16,609 nucleotides of DNA, taken from NCBI GenBank assembly GCA_012513245.1, contig JAAZCN010000187.1, positions 1 to 16,609 of the forward strand, written 5' to 3'. Shown piece after piece: positions 1-6,899 of the stretch. The notes below the pieces were generated by a model. It was not told the origin of the DNA. It saw only the letters and a program-made list of their open reading frames with translations, and made no database searches. The DNA comes from Synergistaceae bacterium (GTDB lineage Bacteria; Synergistota; Synergistia; Synergistales; Synergistaceae). How positions within the stretch are numbered: position 1 is the first letter of the stretch; each line of letters opens with the position of its first letter. The position numbers and the translations under genes are program-made.

Positions 1-158
1 ACAACAGCTAAAGCGAAAATAAAAAATGAAATCGAACGGATGGGATTTATCTCATTTGAAGTGCATTTGGACACAGCCATCCCGCGCCCCACCATTATCG
101 GCGAAACGGCCCACATTATTGCTACAACAAAACTGAGCAGAAAACCCCATAATGGCAT
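1..158 (-). CDS. EamA/DMT-family permease, N-terminal part (truncated by window edge)
   Basis: Only the first 52 codons are present; the gene continues beyond base 1. The ATG at 158-156 is preceded on the minus strand by AAGGGGTG, a good ribosome-binding site. The protein begins MPLWGFLLSFV and is nearly the same as the start of the complete EamA permease at 1805-2740, differing at only a handful of the 52 residues, with high DNA identity too. The visible part covers the first membrane helix and the start of the second. DMT permeases of the EamA type usually have ten helices in two repeated halves and export amino acids or other metabolites; the substrate cannot be told here. It lies downstream of the YjiH gene on the same strand but has its own promoter candidate (185-213). 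With its twin, it forms a duplicated pair separated by yjiH. Confidence 0.85.
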   Translation of the reverse strand, partial: MPLWGFLLSFVVAIMWAVSPIMVGRGMAVSKCTSNEINPIRSISFFIFALAV

Positions 159-184
159 GTAAGCACCCCTTGTTTAACTGATAT

Positions 185-213
185 ATTGTATACACTATTT
201 CTTTTTGAAGCAA
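185..213 (-). promoter_or_regulatory. Candidate promoter for the truncated EamA gene
   Basis: On the minus strand TTGCTT (213-208) and TACAAT (190-185, five of six matches to TATAAT) are separated by 17 bases, about 27 bases upstream of the EamA start at 158. The -35 is weak. The placement suggests this permease can be transcribed independently of yjiH upstream. Confidence 0.4.
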
Positions 214-307
214 TAGTAACCATTCGCGGCGGCATAGTACATAGAAATTAACAGATGGCAATACAGAATCAGTAAAATCTTTAAATTATTTTAATATATC
301 CGAGCAA

Positions 308-1658
308 CTAAGAGAAGAAAAGTACCGAGAGAGGGACAAGTATGAAAAGAGACATCACTATGCGCATTAAATAAATAACTGTCATATGCCAGAATGATAT
401 CGGGATCGAAGAGTGCCATACATGTATTCCTACCTCGGTAATGTTTATCAGGCCTATCGTTGCCAGACATATACAAAGAAACTTAGCCGATTGTGAAACG
501 AGCATCTGTGCATACGCAACTGCCAGATATTGATCGATATAGGCAAAGACCGCTGCTCCTCCAAGTATCTGCGCTTCAGGAGCCCCCAGTAGCTCTAACA
601 GCCATGAGACCGGATAAGCAATAATGTCCAGAATAGGCGTCATCTCCGCTACAGCGAGAAGAATAGTCCCAAACGTTATCATCAGGGGGATGGTACCAAA
701 AAGCAGAGGTATCGCTATCGAAAGTGTTTCATGGAAGTATAGTCTTACGTTCATATGATGCGCTTTATTTATGCCTCTTAACAGAGCCCAGTCAAAAAAG
801 GTGTGGCCGTGTCTTGCCTCCTTTGAGGGAACATCATAATTATCGATACCTCCATGGTATGTTTCCGGTATAGAAGCCAGGGGCCAGATCCTCGGAAAAA
901 TAAGTGCAAGTACAAACATGGTCATGTATACAGAAAATACGATTTGTGGAAAGGCGTACCTGAAATCAAGAAGTGTTGTTATTGCATATATATTGTATAT
1001 CCCTGTAAGCGAAAAACTTGTGACCATAACTGCTGCTTCCCTGTCATTGTAGTACCCGCAGTGGTGCATTTTTGCAGTGATAACTACTGCCATTGAGCTG
1101 CTGCCAAGCCAGGAAGCTATGAAATCGACAGCTGAACGGCCTGGTAATTTGAACAGCGGCCTCATCACAGGACTTGCGTAGACCGCAACGAACTGAACGA
1201 GCCCGAAGTCCAGAAGCATTGGAGCGGTCAGGGCCATAATAAAAGTAAGTACTATTAGTTTAGGGGCGAGGTCGAGCACTATCAGCCGCGCATCTTTAAG
1301 CAAAAGCCCAAACATTTCCGGACTTCCCCAGATCGCTGCCATCACTATCGGAATACTGGAAAATCTGGCTATAAACCAGAAAGAGTTACAAATAAGATTC
1401 TCTCTGAATGTCTGATTTTTCATTATCCAGTCAGGTTGTATCGAAGTGGCCATAACGCTCAGCATCATCGTGAAAAAGGAGACGACCAACACTAGGTTCC
1501 CTGATCGCTCTTTTAATAAAGCAAGTAAATATTCCATGCCATGTCCAATAAGAGTGTTGAATGTACCGTGCAATTCAAAGGGAAGCAAGAAAGCACATAT
1601 ACCGAGCGTTGAAGGGATAATGAAAAGCGAAATATTTCTAGGCGTTTTTAAGAATCAC
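308..1658 (-). CDS. YjiH-family nucleoside-recognition (Gate) membrane protein with apparent frameshift at start
   Basis: The uninterrupted frame runs from 1654 to the stop at 308. The first usable start inside it is TTG at 1588, which gives 426 residues but has no ribosome-binding site and removes most of the first membrane helix. The only good start signal is GTG at 1658-1656 behind AGGAGG; that frame stops after six codons. Deleting one A from the run of five A (plus bases 1645-1649) joins the two frames into a 449-residue protein beginning with a typical YjiH N-terminus. The protein is a polytopic membrane protein with the family's Gate-domain block, including WLGSSSM, a Tyr-Tyr-Asn-Asp-Arg-Glu-Ala segment and a second Gate-like region near the C-terminus. 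YjiH proteins have no settled function; the Gate fold suggests nucleoside or small-metabolite transport. It sits between two EamA paralogues. Either a sequencing or natural indel, or a recoding event, explains the start. Confidence 0.75.
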
Positions 1659-1804
1659 TCCACCTCCTAAACTTATAAAAGTATAACAGAATAATCAGAC
1701 GTAATAAATAACATAGAGTACGAGGCATAAAAAAACTCTATTTTCTGCTTCACAAAACTCACTCATATTGAGTTCGGAATAACCGCCTAACACCGACCCC
1801 ACCT
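1589..1804. other. Intergenic region between the second EamA gene and yjiH
   Basis: It holds the 5' end of yjiH (1589-1658, see that entry) and about 145 further bases. On the minus strand a small hairpin (AACTCA, seven-base loop, TGAGTT, then TTG) around 1755-1775 could act as a weak terminator after the EamA gene, and a run of seven T follows at about 1728-1734. No promoter stands out. Confidence 0.3.
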
Positions 1805-2740
1805 CTATAAAGCCACCGTTACAGAGCCTATGATTATTAGCACTACACCGGTCCATTGGAGTTTAGACAGCTTTTCTTTAAGCACATAGTGACCAAAAAG
1901 TGCTGCAATAAAGGGGCTTGTAGCAGTAACCCCCGTAACAACTGCTACCGGCATCACGTTAATACAGGTCGCGTAAAGTATGGACCCCAAACCAAGACCT
2001 ATTATTGCGGCCCCCAGGAAATAAGCCCAGGCCAGCATTGGAATTTTTCTTAGTGGTATGGTCAAACCCGGACGGTATTTTACCAGCAAAAACCTGTAGA
2101 CCCATGCCATTATCAAAAAAGTAGAAGCTCTATAAAAAGTTATCTCAACCGGTCCAAGCCCGGAAGTTTCCATTGCCATTTTTAATAGCGGAGCTCCAAT
2201 TGCCCATGCAATCCCTGCACCTATAGCAAATAAAAAACCCTTCATAAGATTTGAAAAACCTATCTCTTTAGGAGCAAGTTTATCCTTTTTACGACCATCA
2301 CGGCCTACTCCGAATCTCAACAAGAGCAGTCCGGATATTACAACTATTATTCCCAGCACTATTTGCATGGTTATAGGTTCACCAAGCATAAGCCACGAGG
2401 TAAGCACTACAAGCATAGGATATGCATTAGTAATAGGCACAGAAAGACTTATGCCTATTTCCCTTATAGCAATAAAGCCAAGTGCATCACCGATCAGGTT
2501 GCCTATTAAGACATTGGCTGCTATATAAAAGAGTGCTTTAGGGGAGAATACCACCGGTATATTCCCTTTTAAATATATGAAAACTGCAGCTAAAGTAAAA
2601 ACAAAAAATGCAATCGAACGGATAGGATTTATTTCATGTGATGTGCACTTAGACAAAGTCATACCGCGCCCAACCATTATCGGTGAAACAGCCCACATTA
2701 TTGCAGTAACAAAACTAAGTAGAAAACCCCATAAAGGCAT
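1805..2740 (-). CDS. EamA/DMT-family permease
   Basis: A 311-residue inner-membrane protein with about ten hydrophobic helices in two repeated EamA halves (roughly residues 4-140 and 165-310), joined by a short basic, cytoplasmic-looking linker (GRDGRKKDK, about 145-155). The ATG at 2740 follows AAGGAGTG at good spacing on the minus strand. EamA proteins are drug/metabolite transporters that usually export amino acids, cofactors or related compounds; nothing here fixes the substrate. Length is normal for the family. Its first 52 residues closely match the truncated permease at 1-158, so the two are recent paralogues. It lies 127 bases downstream of oadB and about 150 bases upstream of the yjiH start. 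Confidence 0.92.
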   Translation of the reverse strand: MPLWGFLLSFVTAIMWAVSPIMVGRGMTLSKCTSHEINPIRSIAFFVFTLAAVFIYLKGNIPVVFSPKALFYIAANVLIGNLIGDALGFIAIREIGISLSVPITNAYPMLVVLTSWLMLGEPITMQIVLGIIVVISGLLLLRFGVGRDGRKKDKLAPKEIGFSNLMKGFLFAIGAGIAWAIGAPLLKMAMETSGLGPVEITFYRASTFLIMAWVYRFLLVKYRPGLTIPLRKIPMLAWAYFLGAAIIGLGLGSILYATCINVMPVAVVTGVTATSPFIAALFGHYVLKEKLSKLQWTGVVLIIIGSVTVAL

Positions 2741-2867
2741 TTCAACACTCCTTATTTAAGAAAGGCAGGAATACTGAGACACACCTATCTCAAGTCCGAA
2801 CAGAAAAACAGACTGTCAGATCGATCAAAAACTAACGAAGGTATTATAGGGGACCGGCCGGAAAATA

Positions 2868-3998
2868 TTAGCCGCCAAGATAGGCCAGAAGGATCCCTCC
2901 TGCAAGCACAGATCCTATCTGGCCTGCAACATTGGCTCCTACCGCGTGCATGAGGAGGTGGTTTAAAGGATCAGCCTTCTGTCCCATTTTCTGGATAGTT
3001 CTTGCTGACATAGGAAAAGCAGAGATACCGGCAGCACCGATCATTGGATTTATTTTTTTTCCTTCAGGGAGGAAAAGATTCAGGGCTTTTGCAGTAAAAA
3101 CTCCCCCGGCAGTATCAAGAACAAAGGCCAGGAGCCCCATCGCAATTATTATCAGGGTGCTCACGTTTACAAATTTCTCCCCGGTCATTGTCGCCGAAAT
3201 TGAAAACCCCAGAAGAATAGTAACTATGTTTGCCAGCTCATTTTGCGCTGCTTGTGACAGACGTTCTGTAACCCCACTCTCTCTAAGAAGGTTTCCAAAC
3301 ATGACAAAACCCAGAAGGGATACAGAAGCCGGTGCAATGATCCCTCCGAGGATCGTGATCGCTATGGGGAAAATTATCCTTGATCTTTTAGTAACTGTCC
3401 TTGCCGGAGGAGGCATTCTCATCCGTCGCTCTTTTTCAGTTGTTATAGCCATGATGACAGGAGGCTGGATCATCGGGACCAAAGCCATATATGTATACGC
3501 TGCGACCGATATCGGCCCCAAAAGATGGGGCGCAAATCTGCTCGATACATATATCGATGTGGGACCGTCAGCTGCGCCGATTATTCCTATGGAAGCAGCC
3601 TCATATACGTTAAAACCGAGAAGGAGGGCGATGCCCATAGTCAGGAAGATCCCCATCTGTGCGGCAATCCCGAAAAGAAAAACTTTAGGGTTAGCCAGAA
3701 GCGGTCCAAAATCACACATGGCGCCAACAGCTATCAGGATAAGGAGAGGAAGTATCTCAGTTGCTATACCCATCCTGAAGAGCATGGACAATGCTCCTTC
3801 AACTACCTCTGTGCCCGCCATCTGATCGATCGCGGAAGAAAGAGGAAGGTTCACAAGAATCGTACCAAAGCCCATTGGCAAGAGCAGAGTGGGCTCAAAG
3901 TTTTTTTCAATTGAAAGATAAAGCAGAAAAGCTCCAACAAGCACCATTACCATGTTCTGCCAGGTAACTGCTGCGATCATATTTGAAAAGAGATCCAA
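2868..3998 (-). CDS. Sodium-pumping decarboxylase, beta subunit (OadB/GcdB/MmdB type)
   Basis: A 376-residue polytopic membrane protein, full length for the family. It would carry out the biotin-carboxyl decarboxylation step coupled to Na+ export in oxaloacetate, methylmalonyl-CoA or glutaconyl-CoA decarboxylases. Signature segments are present: GAADGPTSIYVSSRFAP, containing Asp144, which corresponds to the essential Asp of Klebsiella OadB, and NPMIGAAGISAFPMSAR near residues 318-334, with the conserved Asn, Gly and Ser of the sodium/proton path. The TTG start at 3998 is chosen because GGAGGTG lies seven bases upstream and the N-terminus then fits. No alpha (carboxyltransferase), gamma or biotin-carrier gene is in the window, so its partners must be encoded elsewhere and the substrate is unknown. 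It has a strong promoter about 300 bases upstream and a long leader. Confidence 0.93.
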   Translation of the reverse strand: MDLFSNMIAAVTWQNMVMVLVGAFLLYLSIEKNFEPTLLLPMGFGTILVNLPLSSAIDQMAGTEVVEGALSMLFRMGIATEILPLLILIAVGAMCDFGPLLANPKVFLFGIAAQMGIFLTMGIALLLGFNVYEAASIGIIGAADGPTSIYVSSRFAPHLLGPISVAAYTYMALVPMIQPPVIMAITTEKERRMRMPPPARTVTKRSRIIFPIAITILGGIIAPASVSLLGFVMFGNLLRESGVTERLSQAAQNELANIVTILLGFSISATMTGEKFVNVSTLIIIAMGLLAFVLDTAGGVFTAKALNLFLPEGKKINPMIGAAGISAFPMSARTIQKMGQKADPLNHLLMHAVGANVAGQIGSVLAGGILLAYLGG

Positions 3999-4064
3999 TA
4001 AGATGCACCTCCGAAAAATTCTTATGATTCAGGACAAAAGGATCCTATATCTGATCTTGATTTT

Positions 4065-4140
4065 GGTATCATTAACTCAACTTTCCTATCTGTTATTGCC
4101 AGTGGATTTAAAACTTCTGTTTCTCGTTTCCTCTGTACAT
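4065..4140 (-). repeat. Dispersed leader repeat, copy A (upstream of oadB)
   Basis: About 75 bases that align with 6563-6636 upstream of the Aas-like gene. The two share, in the same order and orientation, GTATC, the 12-base ACTCAACTTTCC, AGTGGATT, and a TTTC-rich block ending near GCAT/ACAT, with only small gaps. I estimate roughly 70 percent identity by eye. It lies in the predicted 5' leader of oadB. Its function is unknown: it could be a shared cis-acting RNA or operator, or a decayed mobile repeat. Confidence 0.5.
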
Positions 4141-4157
4141 CTATTTTGACACAGAGG
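4130..4157 (-). other. Hairpin in oadB leader
   Basis: CCTCTGT and ACAGAGG form a seven-base-pair stem around a 14-base loop within the predicted oadB leader. It has no following T run in either direction, so it is not an intrinsic terminator. Confidence 0.35.
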
Positions 4158-4161
4158 GGGA

Positions 4162-4208
4162 GTCGGTTGGGGAGTCAGTTGCAAATCGATTGCAAATCAA
4201 TTGTTAAA
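4162..4208. repeat. Degenerate tandem repeat, period 11-12 bases
   Basis: Four imperfect units in a row: GTCGGTTGGGGA, GTCAGTTGCAAA, TCGATTGCAAA and TCAATTGTTAAA. Each is a TC-purine-(G/A)TTG core plus three or four purines. It lies in the predicted leader of oadB (minus strand). It is too short and diverged to be called a known element. Confidence 0.5.
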
Positions 4209-4257
4209 GCTCAAAAACGACCCTCTTTGCCATCCTCAACAGGACAATTGTGAAACT

Positions 4258-4274
4258 GCGACCAATACGGTCGC
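4258..4274 (-). other. Hairpin near the 5' end of the oadB transcript
   Basis: GCGACC, five-base loop, GGTCGC: a perfect six-base-pair GC-rich stem starting about 13 bases after the predicted oadB transcription start. No T tract follows, so it is more likely a 5' stabilising or regulatory hairpin than a terminator for the Aas-like gene, which ends at 4389. Confidence 0.4.
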
Positions 4275-4293
4275 TTGAAGCAATGGTGAAGCA

Positions 4294-4347
4294 ATTATAA
4301 GTGCGGTCAAACTATCGTCAAACGTCGACAAACAATGGTCAAACAGT
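4294..4347 (-). promoter_or_regulatory. oadB promoter with phased GTTTGAC repeats
   Basis: On the minus strand a perfect -10 TATAAT (4299-4294) and -35 TTGACG (4321-4316, five of six) are 16 bases apart, which predicts transcription starting near 4287 and an oadB leader of roughly 290 bases. The -35 lies in the third of four GTTTG(A/T)C units in 4305-4347, whose starts are 11, 10 and 11 bases apart, about one helical turn each. This layout is what one expects of multiple protein-binding sites on one DNA face. The promoter call rests on consensus matches; the role of the repeats is inference. Confidence 0.6.
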
Positions 4348-4388
4348 CGTTAGAATCTGCCCTTTATCGTCTCCCCCAAGTACCTGTA

Positions 4389-6533
4389 TCAAGAATCCAC
4401 GTCTATGTCCTTGAGGATCTCTTCGAGTGAAACATAATCGATCTTGCCTGTTGACAGAAGGGGGACATTTTCCATAAGCAATATTTTTTTGGGTATTGCT
4501 ATCTCTGCCATACCAAGATCCGACAGTGTCTGGCGCAATTCATCCCGCTTAAGGTCCGGCCTTGAAGTTACAAGCGACAGCGTTTCCCCTCTCGGACCTC
4601 CCTTTATCATAACTACCGCATGCTTCTCCTCAGGCCATGCTTCTGAAAGGACTTCTTCTACTGCAGCCAGTGATATCATCTCTCCACCGATCTTTGCAAA
4701 TCTTTTTGCTCTGCCCAGTATCCTTACAAAGCCTTCCTCATCAACGCTGACTATGTCTCCGGTATCGTACCAGCCATCCTTGGGAGGTTCGATAACTCCG
4801 GGATTTGTAGATCTCAGGTATCCAAGCATTATGTTCGGGCCTTTGAGCCAGAGCCTTCCGCCCTCATGGACTCCCTCAACAGGCTCTATCCTGTACTCCA
4901 TCCCTGCGACGAACTGTCCTACTGTCCCGCTTTTATGGTGCGCGTAGTAATTATTGGCAACGACCGGTGATGCCTCGGTAACTCCGTATCCCTCTGTTAT
5001 CCTGACACTGAATCGTTCGAACCAGATCTCCTGGGTCGAATGTTTCAGCTTCTCCCCGCCCTGTACAAGCATGCGCATCGTAGCAAAATCATAATTATCG
5101 GAAGCAGCTTTCGCATAACCTCCAAGGAAGGTATCCGTCGCAAAAAGAAATGTTATACGTTCATCATAACAAATAGTGGATATTGTCTTATAATGAAGTG
5201 GGGACGGGTAGTAATAAACGAAAATCCCCAGAGTAATCGGCATAAACACCCCGCAAAGTCCAAATGAATGAAAAATAGGCATCATGTTCAAAATTCTGTC
5301 AGACCTGTAGAAGTCGACCCTCGTATACATTTGGGCATGGTTAGTATGAAGGTTTTTGTAACTCAGTGCGACACCCTTGGGCGCACCCTCTGATCCTGAT
5401 GTAAAAAGTATTATTGCAGGCTTGTCTGTCTCTCCCTCAATAACAGGATTTGATTTAAGGAAAATCGTCTTTATAGCGGCCGATATCTTCTTGAATTTAG
5501 TTATTTCCGGTGCCAGATCCTCAAGCCAAACGACCCTCAGTCCCTCTTCTTCAACCGCAGTGATGAGAGCTTCCAGTTTCCCGAGCTCTATAAACTTTCT
5601 GGAGGTCACTACTGTTTTGACAGATGCAGTCCTGCAGCAGTTTACAAGGGATCGGCCGCCCAGTGAGAAATTGAGCATTGCGGGTATCTTTCCCATTTTC
5701 TCGATAGCGTACATGCTAATTACCCCTCCCAAAGATGTCGGGAGAAGGACTCCTATGTTATCGCCCTCCATCTCTGCGTTTTTCAGCACATCTTCGATGA
5801 GGAGGATCCTCGTTATAAAACCATTATAAGTTATCGGCCTCTGCCCGTGGTCGCATAAAATCCTAAACTTGCCTCCATACTGTTTTCTTGCATCCAGCAA
5901 TACGTCAAAGAAAGGTTTATCCACTACCCTGGCTGCAAGTGAAGCCTCATCCATGATCTTTTCAAGTTCTCTACCGGCAGCGGAGCCCCTTTTAGGACCG
6001 GATAAATCATCGGGGATCTTTATTTCAGTGGCGGGAAGGATCGTTATAGTAACTTTGGAAAAGAACCGTACCCCCCGTTTGTGCTGTATACGTGAAAATG
6101 GGGTAAGTTCTGTACCTTTTATGTTTATAGGAAGTATCCTGGCTTTGGTGTGATCAGCTATCATAGCCACACCCTGAGAAACTTTCATTGGGTTGCCTAT
6201 CGTTGTAGGCTGCAGTTCGGGGAAAATTACACATCTTCCGCCATTTTTCAGTAGATTTAAGAAATACTTTAGAGTAAGGGGGGCGTCAGCGTCAAGGATA
6301 TGTGTCTCTGCCAGCGGCAGAAACAGACCTATAAATCGTTTCTTGGTAAGCCTTCTTTCTATTGCAAAGGGAACCTTTTCAGGAAGGAATACTGCCAGGA
6401 TCAGAGGATCGATGAAGGAGACATAGTTTGGAGCTATCAGGACTCCCTCTCCCGCTTCCTCCCAGTTTTCCCATCCCTTTATTTCGATGCTGAAGAAAAG
6501 ATTAAGAAAAAACTTAACGATCATATGCCGCAT
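4389..6533 (-). CDS. Aas-like acyltransferase/acyl-activating enzyme with degenerate acyltransferase motifs
   Basis: A 714-residue protein collinear with E. coli Aas (719 residues). Residues 1-190 form a PlsC-type acyltransferase domain; the rest is an AMP-forming ligase with TSGSEGAPKG (phosphate loop), EGYGVTEASPVV, GWYDTGD, GRAKRFAKIGGEM and the C-terminal STGK lysine. The ligase half keeps all core motifs and should activate a fatty acid for transfer to acyl carrier protein or a similar acceptor at the membrane. The acyltransferase half does not: the H-x4-D motif reads NYVSFID (Tyr37 in place of the catalytic His, codon TAT) and the FPEGR motif reads FPELQ (104-108). It therefore probably lacks lysophospholipid acyl transfer, or uses the domain only for binding. 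ATG at 6533 is chosen over TTG at 6536, with GAGGGAA upstream. Monocistronic, with a long leader. Confidence 0.9.
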   Translation of the reverse strand: MRHMIVKFFLNLFFSIEIKGWENWEEAGEGVLIAPNYVSFIDPLILAVFLPEKVPFAIERRLTKKRFIGLFLPLAETHILDADAPLTLKYFLNLLKNGGRCVIFPELQPTTIGNPMKVSQGVAMIADHTKARILPINIKGTELTPFSRIQHKRGVRFFSKVTITILPATEIKIPDDLSGPKRGSAAGRELEKIMDEASLAARVVDKPFFDVLLDARKQYGGKFRILCDHGQRPITYNGFITRILLIEDVLKNAEMEGDNIGVLLPTSLGGVISMYAIEKMGKIPAMLNFSLGGRSLVNCCRTASVKTVVTSRKFIELGKLEALITAVEEEGLRVVWLEDLAPEITKFKKISAAIKTIFLKSNPVIEGETDKPAIILFTSGSEGAPKGVALSYKNLHTNHAQMYTRVDFYRSDRILNMMPIFHSFGLCGVFMPITLGIFVYYYPSPLHYKTISTICYDERITFLFATDTFLGGYAKAASDNYDFATMRMLVQGGEKLKHSTQEIWFERFSVRITEGYGVTEASPVVANNYYAHHKSGTVGQFVAGMEYRIEPVEGVHEGGRLWLKGPNIMLGYLRSTNPGVIEPPKDGWYDTGDIVSVDEEGFVRILGRAKRFAKIGGEMISLAAVEEVLSEAWPEEKHAVVMIKGGPRGETLSLVTSRPDLKRDELRQTLSDLGMAEIAIPKKILLMENVPLLSTGKIDYVSLEEILKDIDVDS

Positions 6534-6562
6534 CAACTATTCCCTCATTCCCAAACATATAT

Positions 6563-6636
6563 AGTATCTTACTCAACTTTCCCACCTATATGCTATTAGT
6601 GGATTCAAAGCCGCTATTTCCCGTTTTCTCAGCATG
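6563..6636 (-). repeat. Dispersed leader repeat, copy B (upstream of the Aas-like gene)
   Basis: This copy matches 4065-4140 in the oadB leader, in the same orientation relative to the downstream gene. Its conserved blocks are ACTCAACTTTCC, (T/C)AGTGGATT, TTTC(C/T)CGTTT and a final CAT. Its proximal edge is about 30 bases from the Aas-like start, against about 67 bases for copy A and oadB. Confidence 0.5.
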
Positions 6637-6650
6637 TTTTGTTCGGGGAC

Positions 6651-6699
6651 ATTAGTGGCTCTAAAATATTAAAATCGCTGGTTTCCCGCTCCAAAGCAT
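6651..6699 (-). repeat. Short diverged repeat, copy C
   Basis: ATTAGTGG, then an A-rich stretch, GCTGGTTTCCCG and AAAGCAT occur in the same order as ATTAGTGG, GCTATTTCCCG and CAGCAT in copy B directly to its left. This suggests a third, more diverged unit of the same repeat family. Confidence 0.35.
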
Positions 6700-6826
6700 C
6701 CGGGAAAGACGGTTGGTAAGTTTAGTGTCTTATTATAACATGGATGACTTTAGCTAAAAACCTGTCCTGTTGAAGGATTTCAACGTATATCGCGCTTTTT
6801 CTTTATTTGAAAACAAAGGAAAATAA

Positions 6827-6860
6827 TAAGACCGTGGACATCTATCGGTCCGCGGCCTTA
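6827..6860 (-). terminator. Intrinsic terminator of the rubrerythrin gene
   Basis: Two 13-base arms (6827-6839 and 6848-6860) pair with one mismatch and one wobble around an eight-base loop. On the minus strand the stem is followed by TTATTATTTTCC. It lies about 40 bases after the rubrerythrin stop codon. Confidence 0.75.
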
Positions 6861-6899
6861 CAGAGTTAATACTTAGTTGTTTTTAGTGTAAATATGTAA

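Larger units (their letters stand above)
6534..6899. other. Leader of the Aas-like gene and rubrerythrin terminator region
   Basis: This 366-base gap contains no supportable gene. From left to right it holds the ribosome-binding site of the Aas-like gene, repeat copy B and a shorter related copy C, a TATAAT on the minus strand at 6737-6732 that could be the -10 of the Aas-like gene (its -35 is unclear), a perfect hairpin GTTGAA/TTCAAC at 6769-6784, and the terminator of the rubrerythrin gene at 6827-6860. Confidence 0.6.

Noticed and set aside
1641..1655. Programmed -1 ribosomal frameshift at CTTAAAAAC in yjiH
   Set aside because: The A run resembles a slippery site, but the body frame lies in the +1 direction, not -1, so a classic -1 event cannot join the frames.
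2850..2872. CCGGCCGG palindrome next to the oadB stop as terminator
   Set aside because: The palindrome has no loop and no convincing hairpin with a T tract on the minus strand; it would not form a normal terminator.
2932..3825. 297-codon open frame on the plus strand
   Set aside because: It lies entirely opposite the well-supported oadB gene, has no ribosome-binding site, and its translation has no recognisable domain; it is a shadow frame.
4162..4347. CRISPR-like or replication-origin iteron array
   Set aside because: Units are 10-12 bases, degenerate and without spacers, and there is no cas, dnaA or rep gene nearby.
4389..6533. Pseudogene call for the Aas-like gene
   Set aside because: The frame is intact over the full family length and the ligase motifs are complete; only the acyltransferase active-site residues differ.
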